NCBI GenBank assembly: GCA_003449495.1
Contig: DMHJ01000265.1
Coordinates: forward strand, 1 to 10,835
Reading direction: 5' to 3'
DNA length: 10,835 bases
From: Clostridiales bacterium UBA8153
Lineage (GTDB): Bacteria > Bacillota > Sulfobacillia > UBA8153
Below the pieces are notes generated by a model that had not been told where the DNA came from, ran no database searches, and saw nothing but the letters and a program-made list of their open reading frames with translations. Shown piece by piece: positions 1 to 7,970 of the stretch. The position numbers and the translations under genes are program-made. The number at the start of each line of letters is the position of its first letter. The stretch's first letter is position 1.

Positions 1-1823
1 GTCGCTACATCCTCCAGGTGGTGAGCCTCATCCAGCACCAGATGACGATAGGCCGGCAACACCAGGTTGCCCGCAACCGCGTCGGAGATGAGCAGAGCGT
101 GATTCACCACCACCAGGTGGGCCTGGGCGGCCGCCCGCCGCGCCGTTTGCACGTAGCAGGTCTCCCGGTACAGGCAGTCGGTGCCGCGGCAGTAGTCGCT
201 GTCAGAGTCCACCAGCGACCATAGTTCCTCGCCCCGGGGGGGCAAGTTGAGCTCGGCCTTATCCCCAGTATCGCTTACGGCCAGCCAGGCCACGATGCGA
301 GCCTGCCAACGCGCTTCCTCCTCATCCAGCAACATGGGCCCGGCCCGGCGCAACTCTGCCCACTTGTGCAGGCAGAGGTAGTTGCCCCGGCCCTTGAGCA
401 CGGCTACCCGGAAGGGTAGTTCCAGGCCGTGGCGAAGCAGGGGGATGTCCTTTTCCACCAGCTGCTCCTGCAGGTTAATGGTGTGGGTGGAGAGCACCAC
501 CGGCGCATCGTTGGCCACCGCCCAGCACACGGCGGGCAGCAGGTAGGCCAAGGACTTGCCGGTGCCGGTGCCGGCTTCCACCAGGGCGACACGACCGTCG
601 TTGAAAGTCTCCGCTACCACCTGGAGCATGTGCACTTGCTGGGGCCGGTGCTCAAAGCGAGGAAACTTGCGGGCCAGTGGGGAGCCGGGCAACAGGTAGG
701 CGGACACCAGGTCCGGGTCTACGGCCCGGCAGGGCCGGTCGCCGGGTTCTTCCCGCATCCCGCCCTCGCGGGATGCCCTGGCCACAAAAGCGGCCGGGCG
801 GCTGCGGGCCCGGGCCTGCTCCACCCGGCGCACCGCAGAAAGACCTAGGCGGCGTACCAGCTCATCCAGGCGCTGCCGGTGCTGGTGGACCCGGTCGTGC
901 GGCCGGCTCAGGGCCGGGCTCAAGACCGCCCGGCGCCAGAGCGCCCGGGCCAGCTGGGTGCGGCGCACCAGTGCCAGTCCCATCCTGCTGGCAGCCTGCT
1001 TGATGGTACGCTCCAACACGGCCCGGTCGGGCACCGCGATCTCGGCGGCGGCCGAGGGCGTGGCCGCCCGTACATCGGCCACCAGGTCTACCAAGGTGAA
1101 GTCGGTCTCGTGACCCACCGCCGCTACTACCGGCACCGGACACGAAGCCACCGCCCGTAGCACCAGCTCATCGTTGAACGCCCAGAGTTCCTCTACGCTG
1201 CCCCCGCCCCGGCCCACGATGATCACGTCCACGCCGGCCACGCCGGCTAGCAGCTGGAGACCCTGGGCGATGCTGGCGGGAGCGTCGGCCCCCTGGACGA
1301 TGGCGTCGGCCATCACCAGTGACACGTTGGGCAGCCGCCGGCGGGCCACGGTGATGATGTCCCGTACTGCCGCCCCTCGCAGCGAGGTGACCACCCCCAC
1401 CCGGCGGGGCAGCAGGGGGAGGCGGCGTTTGCGGGAGGGGTCGAACAAACCCTCTTTCTCCAGCCGCTGCTTGAGCTGTTCCAGGGCCAGGTAAAGGGCG
1501 CCGAGACCGTCGGGCTCCAGGCTCCGCACGTACAGCTGGTAGCTGCCGTCGCGCTCGTATACGCCGATGTGCCCGGTGGCGATGACCTTCAGCCCATCGT
1601 GGGGCCTGAAGGTGAGAGACATCGCGTGGGACCGGAACATCACCCCACGCAGCGACGAGTTCTCGTCCTTGAGGGTGAAGTACAGGTGACCGGAAGTGTG
1701 GTGCCTGAAGTTGGACAGCTCGCCCCGCACCGCCAGATCTCGCAGTACCGGCTCTTTCCAGAGCAGGTCCTTGATAAGGAGCGTCAGCTGGCCGACGCTC
1801 AGCACCTGCCGGGTTAGGCCCAT
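1..1823 (-). CDS. XseA-DinG fusion: exonuclease VII large subunit joined in frame to an Fe-S DEAH helicase (3' end outside window)
   Basis: One frame stays open from ATG 1821-1823 to the left edge (at least 607 residues). I read every codon from 3 to 1680 and found no stop. Residues 1-345 are XseA: an OB-fold part with [11 protein letters not shown], then the nuclease domain with D155, R205 (GRGGGS), H238 and D241 (GHETDFT), the four residues reported essential in E. coli XseA, and the start of the coiled coil. The last roughly 80-100 residues of a normal XseA are absent. From about residue 368 it is a DinG/XPD-type SF2 helicase: AGTGTGKS with Lys423, [15 protein letters not shown] at 598-601, and cysteines 484, 545, 550, 556 with the C-x4-C-x5-C spacing of the DinG Fe-S cluster. 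ATG overlaps the folD stop by 10 bases, so translation is probably coupled. ExoVII degrades single-stranded DNA; DinG unwinds 5'-3'. The combined role is inference. Misassembly is the main alternative. Confidence 0.9.
   Translation of the reverse strand, partial: MGLTRQVLSVGQLTLLIKDLLWKEPVLRDLAVRGELSNFRHHTSGHLYFTLKDENSSLRGVMFRSHAMSLTFRPHDGLKVIATGHIGVYERDGSYQLYVRSLEPDGLGALYLALEQLKQRLEKEGLFDPSRKRRLPLLPRRVGVVTSLRGAAVRDIITVARRRLPNVSLVMADAIVQGADAPASIAQGLQLLAGVAGVDVIIVGRGGGSVEELWAFNDELVLRAVASCPVPVVAAVGHETDFTLVDLVADVRAATPSAAAEIAVPDRAVLERTIKQAASRMGLALVRRTQLARALWRRAVLSPALSRPHDRVHQHRQRLDELVRRLGLSAVRRVEQARARSRPAAFVARASREGGMREEPGDRPCRAVDPDLVSAYLLPGSPLARKFPRFEHRPQQVHMLQVVAETFNDGRVALVEAGTGTGKSLAYLLPAVCWAVANDAPVVLSTHTINLQEQLVEKDIPLLRHGLELPFRVAVLKGRGNYLCLHKWAELRRAGPMLLDEEEARWQARIVAWLAVSDTGDKAELNLPPRGEELWSLVDSDSDYCRGTDCLYRETCYVQTARRAAAQAHLVVVNHALLISDAVAGNLVLPAYRHLVLDEAHHLEDVA
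755..776 (-). repeat. Perfect 9-bp palindrome at the XseA/helicase joint
   Basis: GCATCCCGC at 755-763 is the exact reverse complement of GCGGGATGC at 768-776, with a 4-base loop. It lies inside the linker between the XseA-like and helicase-like parts of the fused frame (about residues 350-356). On the minus strand the loop and 3' arm contain GAGGG followed by an in-frame ATG (756-758), so it could also be an internal ribosome binding site and start for a free helicase. The sequence is certain; its function is not. Confidence 0.6.
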
Positions 1824-2659
1824 CTGGCCGCCTGGATGGTATTCTTCATCAACATGCCGATGGTCATGGGGCCGACCCCGCCCGGGACCGGGGTAATGGC
1901 TCCGGCCACCGCTTGGGCGCTGGCAAAGTGCACATCGCCCACCAGCTTGTCACCTAGCTGGTTCACGCCTACGTCAATGACCACCGCGCCGGGCTTCACC
2001 ATATCGCCGGTGACCATCTCCGCTCTACCTATGGCCACCACCAGCACATCGGCCTGCCGGGTGTGTAATCCCAGATCGGGGGTGCGCGAGTGGCAGATGG
2101 TAACGGTGGCATGGCGTGAGAGCAAAAGTAGGGCCACGGGCTTGCCCACGATGTTGGATCGGCCCACGATCACCGCATGCTTCCCCTTGAGGTCCACCCC
2201 CAGGCGGTCCAAGAGCACCAGGATGCCATGGGGCGTGCAGGGCACGAATCCCTTGTCTCCAATGAGCAGGTTCCCGGCGCTGATGGGGTGAAACCCGTCC
2301 ACGTCCTTTTCGGGTTTGATCGCCTGGATGCAGGCTTTGTCGCTGATGTGCTTGGGCAACGGCAGCTGCACCAAGATTCCGTGGATGGCCGGATCGTGGT
2401 TGAGCCGGTGGATGAGGGCGAGCACTTCCTCCTGGGAAGTCTCCCCGGGTAACCGGTGGACTTCGGAGTAGATGCCCACCCGCTTGCACGCCCGTTCCTT
2501 GTTGTTGACATAAGTTCTGGAAGCCGGGTCATCCCCTACCAGGACTACCGCCAGGCCGGGGACGAGAGCCCTTTCCTTCTGCAGCTCCTGAGCCTCCAAG
2601 GCCAGCTCCTTTTCTAGAAGACGGGCGGTGGCTTTGCCGTCAATGATCTGGGCCGTCAT
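1814..2659 (-). CDS. folD: Bifunctional methylenetetrahydrofolate dehydrogenase / methenyltetrahydrofolate cyclohydrolase
   Basis: FolD interconverts methylene-, methenyl- and formyl-tetrahydrofolate in the cytosol with NADP(H), serving purine synthesis and, in acetogens, the methyl branch of the Wood-Ljungdahl pathway. The 281-residue length is normal for the family. Y50 and K54 (in [11 protein letters not shown]), Q98 (LVQLPLP) and D121 (KDVDGFHP) match the catalytic positions of E. coli Fol[10 protein letters not shown] near residue 165 is the dinucleotide-binding signature, and [11 protein letters not shown] near the C-terminus is also diagnostic. ATG 2657-2659 has a strong GGGAGGG Shine-Dalgarno upstream. 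The gene sits 18 bases after nfnB, and its stop overlaps the next start, so it is the third gene of an nfnA-nfnB-folD-xseA operon. Next to an NADPH-making transhydrogenase, a role in one-carbon flux is plausible but inferred. Confidence 0.97.
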   Translation of the reverse strand: MTAQIIDGKATARLLEKELALEAQELQKERALVPGLAVVLVGDDPASRTYVNNKERACKRVGIYSEVHRLPGETSQEEVLALIHRLNHDPAIHGILVQLPLPKHISDKACIQAIKPEKDVDGFHPISAGNLLIGDKGFVPCTPHGILVLLDRLGVDLKGKHAVIVGRSNIVGKPVALLLLSRHATVTICHSRTPDLGLHTRQADVLVVAIGRAEMVTGDMVKPGAVVIDVGVNQLGDKLVGDVHFASAQAVAGAITPVPGGVGPMTIGMLMKNTIQAARWA

Positions 2660-2677
2660 GATCTACCCTCCCTCGTA

Positions 2678-4105
2678 TTACGGGGTAGGCCGGTGGCCTC
2701 CCCCTCCGTTCCAGGTACGGTACTTCTCCTCCAGATACTTGACCATGGCCTCGGCCGCGGTCTTCCCCGCGCCCATGGCCAGGATGACCGTGGCCGAGCC
2801 GGTGACCGCATCCCCTCCGGCCCACACCCCGGCCTTGGAGGTAAGGCCGGTCCCATCCACCACCAGTCCGCCCCAGCGGTGGGCGCTGAGACCGGGGGTG
2901 GTCTGGGCTACGATGGGGTTGGGGCTGGTGCCCAGGGCCATCACCACCGTATCCACATCCAGCACAAACTCGGAACCTTTGACTTCTACGGGACGCCGGC
3001 GTCCCGAAGCGTCCGGCTCGCCCAGCTCCATGCAGATGCATTCCAGGCCTTCCACCCATCCCCGCTCGTTGCCCAGGACCCGCGTGGGATTGCAGAGGAA
3101 CTTGAATTGCACCTGCTCGTGCTCGGCGTGGTCCACTTCCTCGGCCCGCGCCGGCATCTCCTGGCGGGACCGCCGGTAGACGATGGTGGCCTCGGCGGCG
3201 CCCAGGCGTAGCGCGCAACGCACCGCGTCCATGGCCACGTTGCCGCCGCCCACCACTGCCACGCGCTGGCCGACCTTAATAGGCGTGTCCCAGGACGGGA
3301 ACTGGTAGGCCTTCATCAGGTTGGTGCGGGTCAACCACTCGTTGGCCGAGTATACGCCGTTGAGGTTTTCGCCGGGGATGTTCATGAACTTGGGCAACCC
3401 GGCGCCGGTGCCCAGGAACACCGCGTCGTACCCATCCTGGAACAAGTCTTCCACGGTGAGGGTGCGCCCGACGATCACATTGGTCACCAGCTGGACGCCC
3501 AGGCTCAGCACGTATTCCACCTCGGCCTGGACGATGGCCTTGGGCAGGCGAAACTCGGGGATCCCGTAGATGAGCACGCCGCCGGGGGCGTGGAGCGCCT
3601 CGAACATGGTAACTTCATAGCCGCGCCGGGCCAAGTCACCGGCGCAGGTGAGCCCGGCCGGACCGGCCCCCACCACCGCCACCTTCCCAGGCTTTCGCTC
3701 CGGCCGGGCGGGCGGCGTTACCCCTTCCTTCAGTTCCCAGTCGGCGGCAAAGCGCTCCAGCCGACCGATGGCTACCGGCTCAAAGCGTTTCCCCAGCACG
3801 CAGTACTTCTCGCACTGCTCTTCCTGGGGACATACCCGGCCGCAGATGGCGGGCAGGTTATTGGTTTCCTTGATGAGGCGGGCGGCTCCGGAAAAATCCC
3901 CGTCGGCGATGAGCTGGATGAACTCCGGTATCTTGACGTTGACCGGACATCCCTGGATGCACACGGGCTTCTTACACTGGATGCACCGGACCGCCTCCTG
4001 TTGGGCCAGCCCGGCGTCAAAACCCAGCGCAACCTCTTGGAAGTTGCGCACGCGCTCGGCCGCGGGCTGGGTCGGCATCTTGACTTTGCCTGGACGTGAA
4101 GCCAC
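2678..4105 (-). CDS. nfnB: NfnB: NADPH-binding large subunit of the electron-bifurcating ferredoxin:NADP+ transhydrogenase (glutamate synthase small-subunit fold)
   Basis: 475 residues, the expected size. Two N-terminal cysteine groups (41, 44, 49, 53 and 88, 92, 98, 102) fit two [4Fe-4S] clusters. The FAD site is GAGPAG at 146-151 and the NADPH site is GGGN at 286-289, followed by an NADP-type YRRS segment. The C-terminal GGDAVTGSATVILAMGAG closes the FAD fold. Alone, the sequence could be called glutamate synthase small subunit (GltD). The adjacent NfnA gene and absence of gltB point to NfnAB, which couples reduced ferredoxin plus NADH oxidation to reduction of two NADP+. The start is GTG 4103-4105, sharing one base with the nfnA TAG stop; GGAGGT lies 8 bases upstream. 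Second gene of the nfnA-nfnB-folD operon. Subunit identity is very likely; bifurcation is known for the family, not shown here. Confidence 0.93.
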   Translation of the reverse strand: MASRPGKVKMPTQPAAERVRNFQEVALGFDAGLAQQEAVRCIQCKKPVCIQGCPVNVKIPEFIQLIADGDFSGAARLIKETNNLPAICGRVCPQEEQCEKYCVLGKRFEPVAIGRLERFAADWELKEGVTPPARPERKPGKVAVVGAGPAGLTCAGDLARRGYEVTMFEALHAPGGVLIYGIPEFRLPKAIVQAEVEYVLSLGVQLVTNVIVGRTLTVEDLFQDGYDAVFLGTGAGLPKFMNIPGENLNGVYSANEWLTRTNLMKAYQFPSWDTPIKVGQRVAVVGGGNVAMDAVRCALRLGAAEATIVYRRSRQEMPARAEEVDHAEHEQVQFKFLCNPTRVLGNERGWVEGLECICMELGEPDASGRRRPVEVKGSEFVLDVDTVVMALGTSPNPIVAQTTPGLSAHRWGGLVVDGTGLTSKAGVWAGGDAVTGSATVILAMGAGKTAAEAMVKYLEEKYRTWNGGGGHRPTP

Positions 4106-4941
4106 TACTCGCTACCTCCCCGGCAACCGCACTGCAGAAGCGCGGTTTTCTCCTCCTCCTGGTACATCAGGCTCCTGCGAACGGCTTCGGCAAAGTCCAC
4201 CTGATGGCCATCGAACATGGGGCCGTCCACACAGCAGAACTGGGTCTTACCCCCCACCGTCACCCGGCAGGCCCCGCACATGCCCGTGCCGTCAACCATG
4301 ATGGAGTTGAGGCTGACCAGGGTCTTAATCCCCCGGGAACGAGTCACCTCCGCGGCGGCGCGCATCATGAGGAGCGGACCCACGGCGATGACCTCGTCGA
4401 ACTTCTCTCCGGCCTCCAGAAGCTGTTGGAGTTTCGCGGTGACAAACCCGTGGTAGCCAGAGCTGCCGTCATCGGTGCACACGTGCAACTGGTGGCTCAC
4501 CGCCTGCATCATGTCCTCCATGATCAGAAGATCGTGAGAGCGGGCGCCGATGATGGAGACCACCTCTACCCCGGACTGGTACAGCGCCTTGGCCTTGGGA
4601 TAGACGGGCGCCACCCCCACGCCGCCGCCGATGCAGGCCACCCGGCCTTCGGCGAGGAGCTCGGCAGGCACGCCCAGCGGACCCACCACGTCCAGGATAA
4701 AATCGCCTTCCTCCTTGGTGCCCAAGACCTGGGTGGTGTACCCTACCTCCTGGAACACCAAGGTGACAGTGCCCGCGCTCCGCTGGAAGTCCGCTATGGT
4801 CAGCGGGATCCGCTCGCCGGCTTCCGCGACCCGGACGATCACAAACTGCCCGGGCTCGCACCGCCGGGCCACCAGGGGAGCATCGACCACCAGCAGCTTG
4901 GTGACCGGCGTCAATACCTGTTTTTCCACGATCCTGTGCAT
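4105..4941 (-). CDS. nfnA: NfnA: NAD-binding FAD/[2Fe-2S] small subunit of the ferredoxin:NADP+ transhydrogenase
   Basis: 278 residues with ferredoxin-NADP reductase architecture. PGQFVIV and ERIPLTI (residues 30-49) belong to the FAD-binding barrel, GGGVGVAP (105-112) to the NAD-binding domain, and the C-terminal MCGACRV with C222, C225 and C237 to a [2Fe-2S] site. NfnA clusters are reported to use one Asp ligand; D217 is a candidate, which is inference. It resembles dihydroorotate dehydrogenase electron-transfer subunit PyrK, but there is no pyrD nearby and nfnB follows with a one-base overlap, so NfnA is preferred. In the complex this subunit oxidises NADH. The start is ATG 4939-4941. GGAGG lies 14 bases upstream, rather far; GGGA is nearer. 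First gene of the operon, so its promoter should lie in 4942-5231. Confidence 0.93.
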   Translation of the reverse strand: MHRIVEKQVLTPVTKLLVVDAPLVARRCEPGQFVIVRVAEAGERIPLTIADFQRSAGTVTLVFQEVGYTTQVLGTKEEGDFILDVVGPLGVPAELLAEGRVACIGGGVGVAPVYPKAKALYQSGVEVVSIIGARSHDLLIMEDMMQAVSHQLHVCTDDGSSGYHGFVTAKLQQLLEAGEKFDEVIAVGPLLMMRAAAEVTRSRGIKTLVSLNSIMVDGTGMCGACRVTVGGKTQFCCVDGPMFDGHQVDFAEAVRRSLMYQEEEKTALLQCGCRGGSE

Positions 4942-5231
4942 GCTTTTCCCGATCGCCTCCTCGTATAGCTACGGGCTCAACGGCAGTCCAGCCGTGACAC
5001 TTCGCCGCGTACCGACCGGCTCCTTCTCGGGGACGGTCGGAAGACCGAGGGGGCAGCCGCCAACCCCGGTAAACGCTGGCCTATTATCCAGCTGGTGTCC
5101 CGCGGGGGTCCTAGACGCCTCGGTGGACCGGGGTGGGGTACGGCCGGCCGGACACTCGCACCCAACGGCCGGTGCAGCAGACCGGGTGGCAAGCCGGGGC
5201 CAGGGGGGGCAGTGGGGGACGTGGCTCCTGA
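4942..5231 (-). other. Leader/intergenic region upstream of nfnA
   Basis: About 290 bases of GC-rich DNA between the stop of the cyclase-fold gene and nfnA, with no convincing ORF. CCGACCG (5012-5018) and CGGTCGG (5034-5040) form a 7-bp stem, and CTCGG (5026-5030) with CCGAG (5045-5049) forms a competing one. No T tract follows on either strand. A -10-like GATAAT (minus strand, 5083-5088) has no good -35 at normal spacing. The nfn promoter is probably here, but I cannot place it. Confidence 0.4.
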
Positions 5232-6293
5232 CTATGAAACCTCCCCCGCGGTAGCCCGGAGGACGGCCAGGGCATCCACGGTGACCCATGGATTAGGGCG
5301 CCGCCTTCCCACCGGTCCCCAGCCGACCAGGGAAACGCCGCTTCCCCGGGCGAGGGTCCGGCCCGGGGACAAGGGCCCGCCCGCGGGCGCCTGGGGGGAC
5401 GGACCGGCCGGTCCGGTGGCGTCCGGCACCCGGGCGGCAGGCTGGCGCCAGTACTTGGCCTCGGCAGGCCACCCACCAGAGGCAAGGTGCTTCGACGCAA
5501 GGACCTGTAAGGCATCCCGGCAGCGGGCGTCCCGCACCAGGCCCAGCTCTGCCAAGACCTTAAGCCCGAACAGGATGTCGCAATGCCAGTAGCATGGGTA
5601 GTGGAGCCTGACAAAGTCCGGGGAGATGACACTGCCGTCTTGAAGCCGCCGGAACAGCCGCCGCTTCAGAAACACCTCGGATGCCCGCCCGGCCGCCTCC
5701 GTCGCCCACCCGGCTCCCGTCTGGGACCCAAAGAGGGCAAGGGCCCGCATGGGAATGAGTGTCTCCATGAAAGATGAGTGCTGCGCCTGAGGATTCCGGT
5801 CGCAGTTCCAGCCACCGTCAGGCCACTGCCAGGCTAAGAGCCGCTTGGCCAGCACTTCGCAGCGCTCGTCCGCCAGTCCGAGGCGCAACCGGGACCACAA
5901 GGCGTTACCCTCTTGCGACGCACAGCGCCGGGTCTTCCCGGCGATGCTGGTGATACGCTCCTGGTGCCGCGCCCCCAACCACCAGTCCAGTACTTGCTCG
6001 CGCAGGGGAATGAGATCCCGGTCGCCGGGCGGGTAGGCCAGGGCGGCCAGATCCACCAGCACCCAGTGGGATCCAGCCCACTTGGCATAGGGCGGCCGGG
6101 GAATGCGGCCCAACGCATCCCGCTCGGATAAGAGCGCCTCTACCCGCACGGAGCTGCGAATCTCCTGCTGCCGGGCCGCCAGGTCCGGGCCGGTCGCGTC
6201 CTCCCCCAGCACCTCGGCGCGCACGCGGTAACGTATCGACGGCTCGTCAGAGGCCAGCAGCTCTTGAGTGATCTGAGCATTCCGGCAGTCCAC
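5232..6293 (-). CDS. Terpenoid-cyclase/prenyltransferase-fold protein, function unknown
   Basis: 353 residues, no signal peptide or membrane segment. It belongs to a family of bacterial hypothetical proteins with the alpha/alpha toroid of terpenoid cyclases. The N-terminus has DEPSIRYRV (16-24) and KWAGSHWVLVDL (71-82). RRCASQEGNALW (122-133), QWPDGGWNCD (156-165), HYPCYWHCDILFGLKVL (231-247) and GGWPAE (273-278) follow; the last is like the QW repeats of this fold. The squalene-hopene cyclase DXDD acid motif is not visible, so cyclase activity is doubtful. Some relatives are, I recall, labelled NifH by mistake; nothing here resembles nitrogenase. Residues 284-316 are rich in Pro, Gly and Ala and look like an insertion before GWGP and NPWVTVDAL. 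The start is GTG 6291-6293, with GGGGAGG seven bases upstream. Transcribed towards nfnA with a 290-base gap, so likely its own unit. No substrate can be given. Confidence 0.85.
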   Translation of the reverse strand: MDCRNAQITQELLASDEPSIRYRVRAEVLGEDATGPDLAARQQEIRSSVRVEALLSERDALGRIPRPPYAKWAGSHWVLVDLAALAYPPGDRDLIPLREQVLDWWLGARHQERITSIAGKTRRCASQEGNALWSRLRLGLADERCEVLAKRLLAWQWPDGGWNCDRNPQAQHSSFMETLIPMRALALFGSQTGAGWATEAAGRASEVFLKRRLFRRLQDGSVISPDFVRLHYPCYWHCDILFGLKVLAELGLVRDARCRDALQVLASKHLASGGWPAEAKYWRQPAARVPDATGPAGPSPQAPAGGPLSPGRTLARGSGVSLVGWGPVGRRRPNPWVTVDALAVLRATAGEVS

Positions 6294-7085
6294 GGTCCAT
6301 CCTCCCCGGCCGCGCCCAACTCCCCCACGCCCGGCGGCGGCTACCCCGGCCCCGGGCCAGCAGTACCACGCATGGAGGAATAGGTGTCTCCTGTCGCTGC
6401 CCGGCGTGTGTCTCCAGAGAGCTCATCCCGGCCGGAAGGTCCGGCCCACCACCGGGCCTGCCCACACCGCCCGCCTTCGTAAGGCTGGTACCCGACTCTG
6501 GCCCGGCTTGTGACTATCCAGCTCGTTCCGAGCAAGGCCACGAGTTGACTTCTTTGGCCCGCCCGGAATTCCTCCTCACCCATCCTGCGCTTTCCGACCG
6601 GCAAGGGACCACCCTGGGCAGCTGCCCGCAGCTCTCAGGGAAGAGTCGTAACGCCGGCCGGCAGCCGCACCCTGCCACCCCGGGTTTGCCGGTATCCCTC
6701 ACCACCGGGTGCGGCATGGCAGCCAGCCCCGGCCAGGGCTCATGTGCACCAGGCCGGGCAGGACGGCCGCCTCGTGGGTTGGATCGGCTCCAGGCCGGGA
6801 GGAGCGGTGGCGTAGCGTCACGGACCGCCCCGTGTGCATCGCCACCGCCTCCTTCCCGGGACCGCTGGTTTGGCAGAAGGCCGGCGGCCATCCCGACCCG
6901 TCCTGGCAGCTCGGCCGGTCCTTACAGGTGAAAGGAGTCGCCGGGTGATCTGGCGAACCTAACCGGATGGACTGGGGATGGTGAGCAGGCTCGCCCGACC
7001 TTCCCCGGGCTCTGCGAGCTGAGGGCTTCAGCATCTGGCTTCTCGCAGGCAACCAAGTTCCCATCGTACTTAAGGAGGGTTCGGC
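6294..7085. other. Long non-coding stretch between divergent genes
   Basis: About 790 bases between the GTG of the minus-strand cyclase-fold gene and the ATG of the plus-strand lyase. Open frames exist on both strands because the DNA is GC-rich, but their translations are Pro/Arg/Gly-rich with no recognisable motif, and I do not accept any as a gene. It should hold both promoters, but no convincing -35/-10 pair is visible. The clear feature is the hairpin at 6790-6868, listed separately. Confidence 0.5.
6790..6868. repeat. Large bulged hairpin in the non-coding stretch
   Basis: The arm 6795-6812 pairs with 6840-6859 over 18 base pairs, with two single-base bulges (6849 and 6854). Inside the loop CACGG (6819-6823) pairs with CCGTG (6830-6834) around a six-base loop. 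Outside, CCAG (6790-6793) can pair with CTGG (6865-6868) across an internal loop. No T tract follows on either strand, so it is not a simple terminator. It could be a structured RNA, a regulatory leader or a small repeat element. The pairing is directly readable; the role is unknown. Confidence 0.5.
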
Positions 7086-7961
7086 ATGTCAACCACCGGT
7101 AGCAGGACCGCCACGCTCAGAAGCCTGCTCAAAGCAGACGGCATCATCGTGGCACCGGGGGCGTTCAACGCTTTCTCCGCCAAAATCATTGAGCAGGCCG
7201 GCTTCCCCGTGGTGTATCTTACGGGTTACGGAGCCTCCGCCAACCTGCTGGGAGCACCGGACTTCGGCCTCTTGACCTTGACGGAAATGGCGGACCACGC
7301 GGCCCGGATGGCGCAGGCCGTCGGCGTCCCGGTGGTGGCGGACGGCGATACCGGGTACGGGAACGCCGTCAATGTCAGGAGGACCATCGCCGAGTATGAG
7401 CGCGCGGGCGTAGCCGCCATCCAGTTGGAGGACCAGCTTCACCCCAAACGTTGCGGCCACATGGAAGGCAAGGAAATCATCCCGGCCGGAGAGATGGTAC
7501 AGAAGCTGCGGGCGGCGGTGGACGCCCGCAAGGACCCGGACTTTGTCATCATCGCCCGCACCGATGCCCGGGCCCTGGTGGGAATGGATGAGGCCATCCG
7601 CCGGGCGAGGATGTACTTGGACGCCGGAGCCGATGTGATCTTCGTAGAGTCACCCCAGAGCCGGGAGGAACTGGCCAAGGTGGCCAAGGAGATCAAGGCC
7701 CCGCTTCTGGCCAACATGATCGAGCACGGGAAGACCCCGCTGCTTTCCGCCGCCGAGCTGCAGGACCTCGGCTACAAGCTGGTGATCTTCCCCCTCGCCA
7801 CCTTGTATATGGCGGCCAAGGCGGTGCAGGACTGCGCGCGGGTCTTGAAGCAGACCGGGACTACCGGGAGCCTCATACCCAGGATGTTGCCGTTTCACCA
7901 GTTCAACGAGATGGTAGGCCTGCCGCTATACCGGCAGATCGAGGACAAGTACCGCAGCTGA
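7086..7961 (+). CDS. Isocitrate lyase/PEP mutase superfamily lyase (methylisocitrate lyase or dimethylmalate lyase type)
   Basis: 291 residues, typical of the short enzymes of this TIM-barrel superfamily, which cleave or form C-C or P-C bonds of small carboxylates using Mg2+. The metal-site acids are D59, D86 and D88 (VVADGDTGYGN). KRCGH at 121-125 carries the candidate catalytic Cys123, the same motif as methylisocitrate lyase PrpB. LEDQ at 114-117 and FVESP are further family signatures. KRCGH indicates a lyase rather than PEP mutase or phosphonopyruvate hydrolase. Methylisocitrate, 2,3-dimethylmalate and related 2-methyl-malate substrates all remain possible. No prpC or prpD is in the window to support a methylcitrate cycle. 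ATG 7086 has a strong AAGGAGG seven bases upstream. It is the only clear plus-strand gene, lying between leftward housekeeping genes and convergent with nusB, so it is probably monocistronic. Confidence 0.9.
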   Translation: MSTTGSRTATLRSLLKADGIIVAPGAFNAFSAKIIEQAGFPVVYLTGYGASANLLGAPDFGLLTLTEMADHAARMAQAVGVPVVADGDTGYGNAVNVRRTIAEYERAGVAAIQLEDQLHPKRCGHMEGKEIIPAGEMVQKLRAAVDARKDPDFVIIARTDARALVGMDEAIRRARMYLDAGADVIFVESPQSREELAKVAKEIKAPLLANMIEHGKTPLLSAAELQDLGYKLVIFPLATLYMAAKAVQDCARVLKQTGTTGSLIPRMLPFHQFNEMVGLPLYRQIEDKYRS

Positions 7962-7970
7962 GTTCGGGAG

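Noticed and set aside
404..1160. Several complete frames on both strands over the fusion gene.
   Set aside because: They are shadows. The minus frame with codons at positions divisible by three carries the XseA and DinG motifs without a stop.
4962..4990. TGGACT, 17 bases, TATACG on the minus strand just upstream of nfnA.
   Set aside because: Only four of six matches in each box, and transcription would begin inside or after the GGAGG ribosome binding site.
5083..6522. A shared TATCCAGCT in the spacers upstream of nfnA (near 5085) and upstream of the cyclase-fold gene (near 6515).
   Set aside because: A nine-base match between two spacers of this size is expected about once by chance, and the flanks differ.
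7030..7060. TGGC/GCA pair with sigma-54 spacing upstream of the lyase gene.
   Set aside because: Only the GG and GC cores and few flanking bases match; expected by chance, and no sigma-54 activator or binding site is visible.
6341..7064. Several overlapping open frames of 70-130 residues on both strands.
   Set aside because: Translations are Pro/Arg/Gly-rich without family motifs, overlap one another on opposite strands, and look like the usual chance frames of GC-rich DNA.
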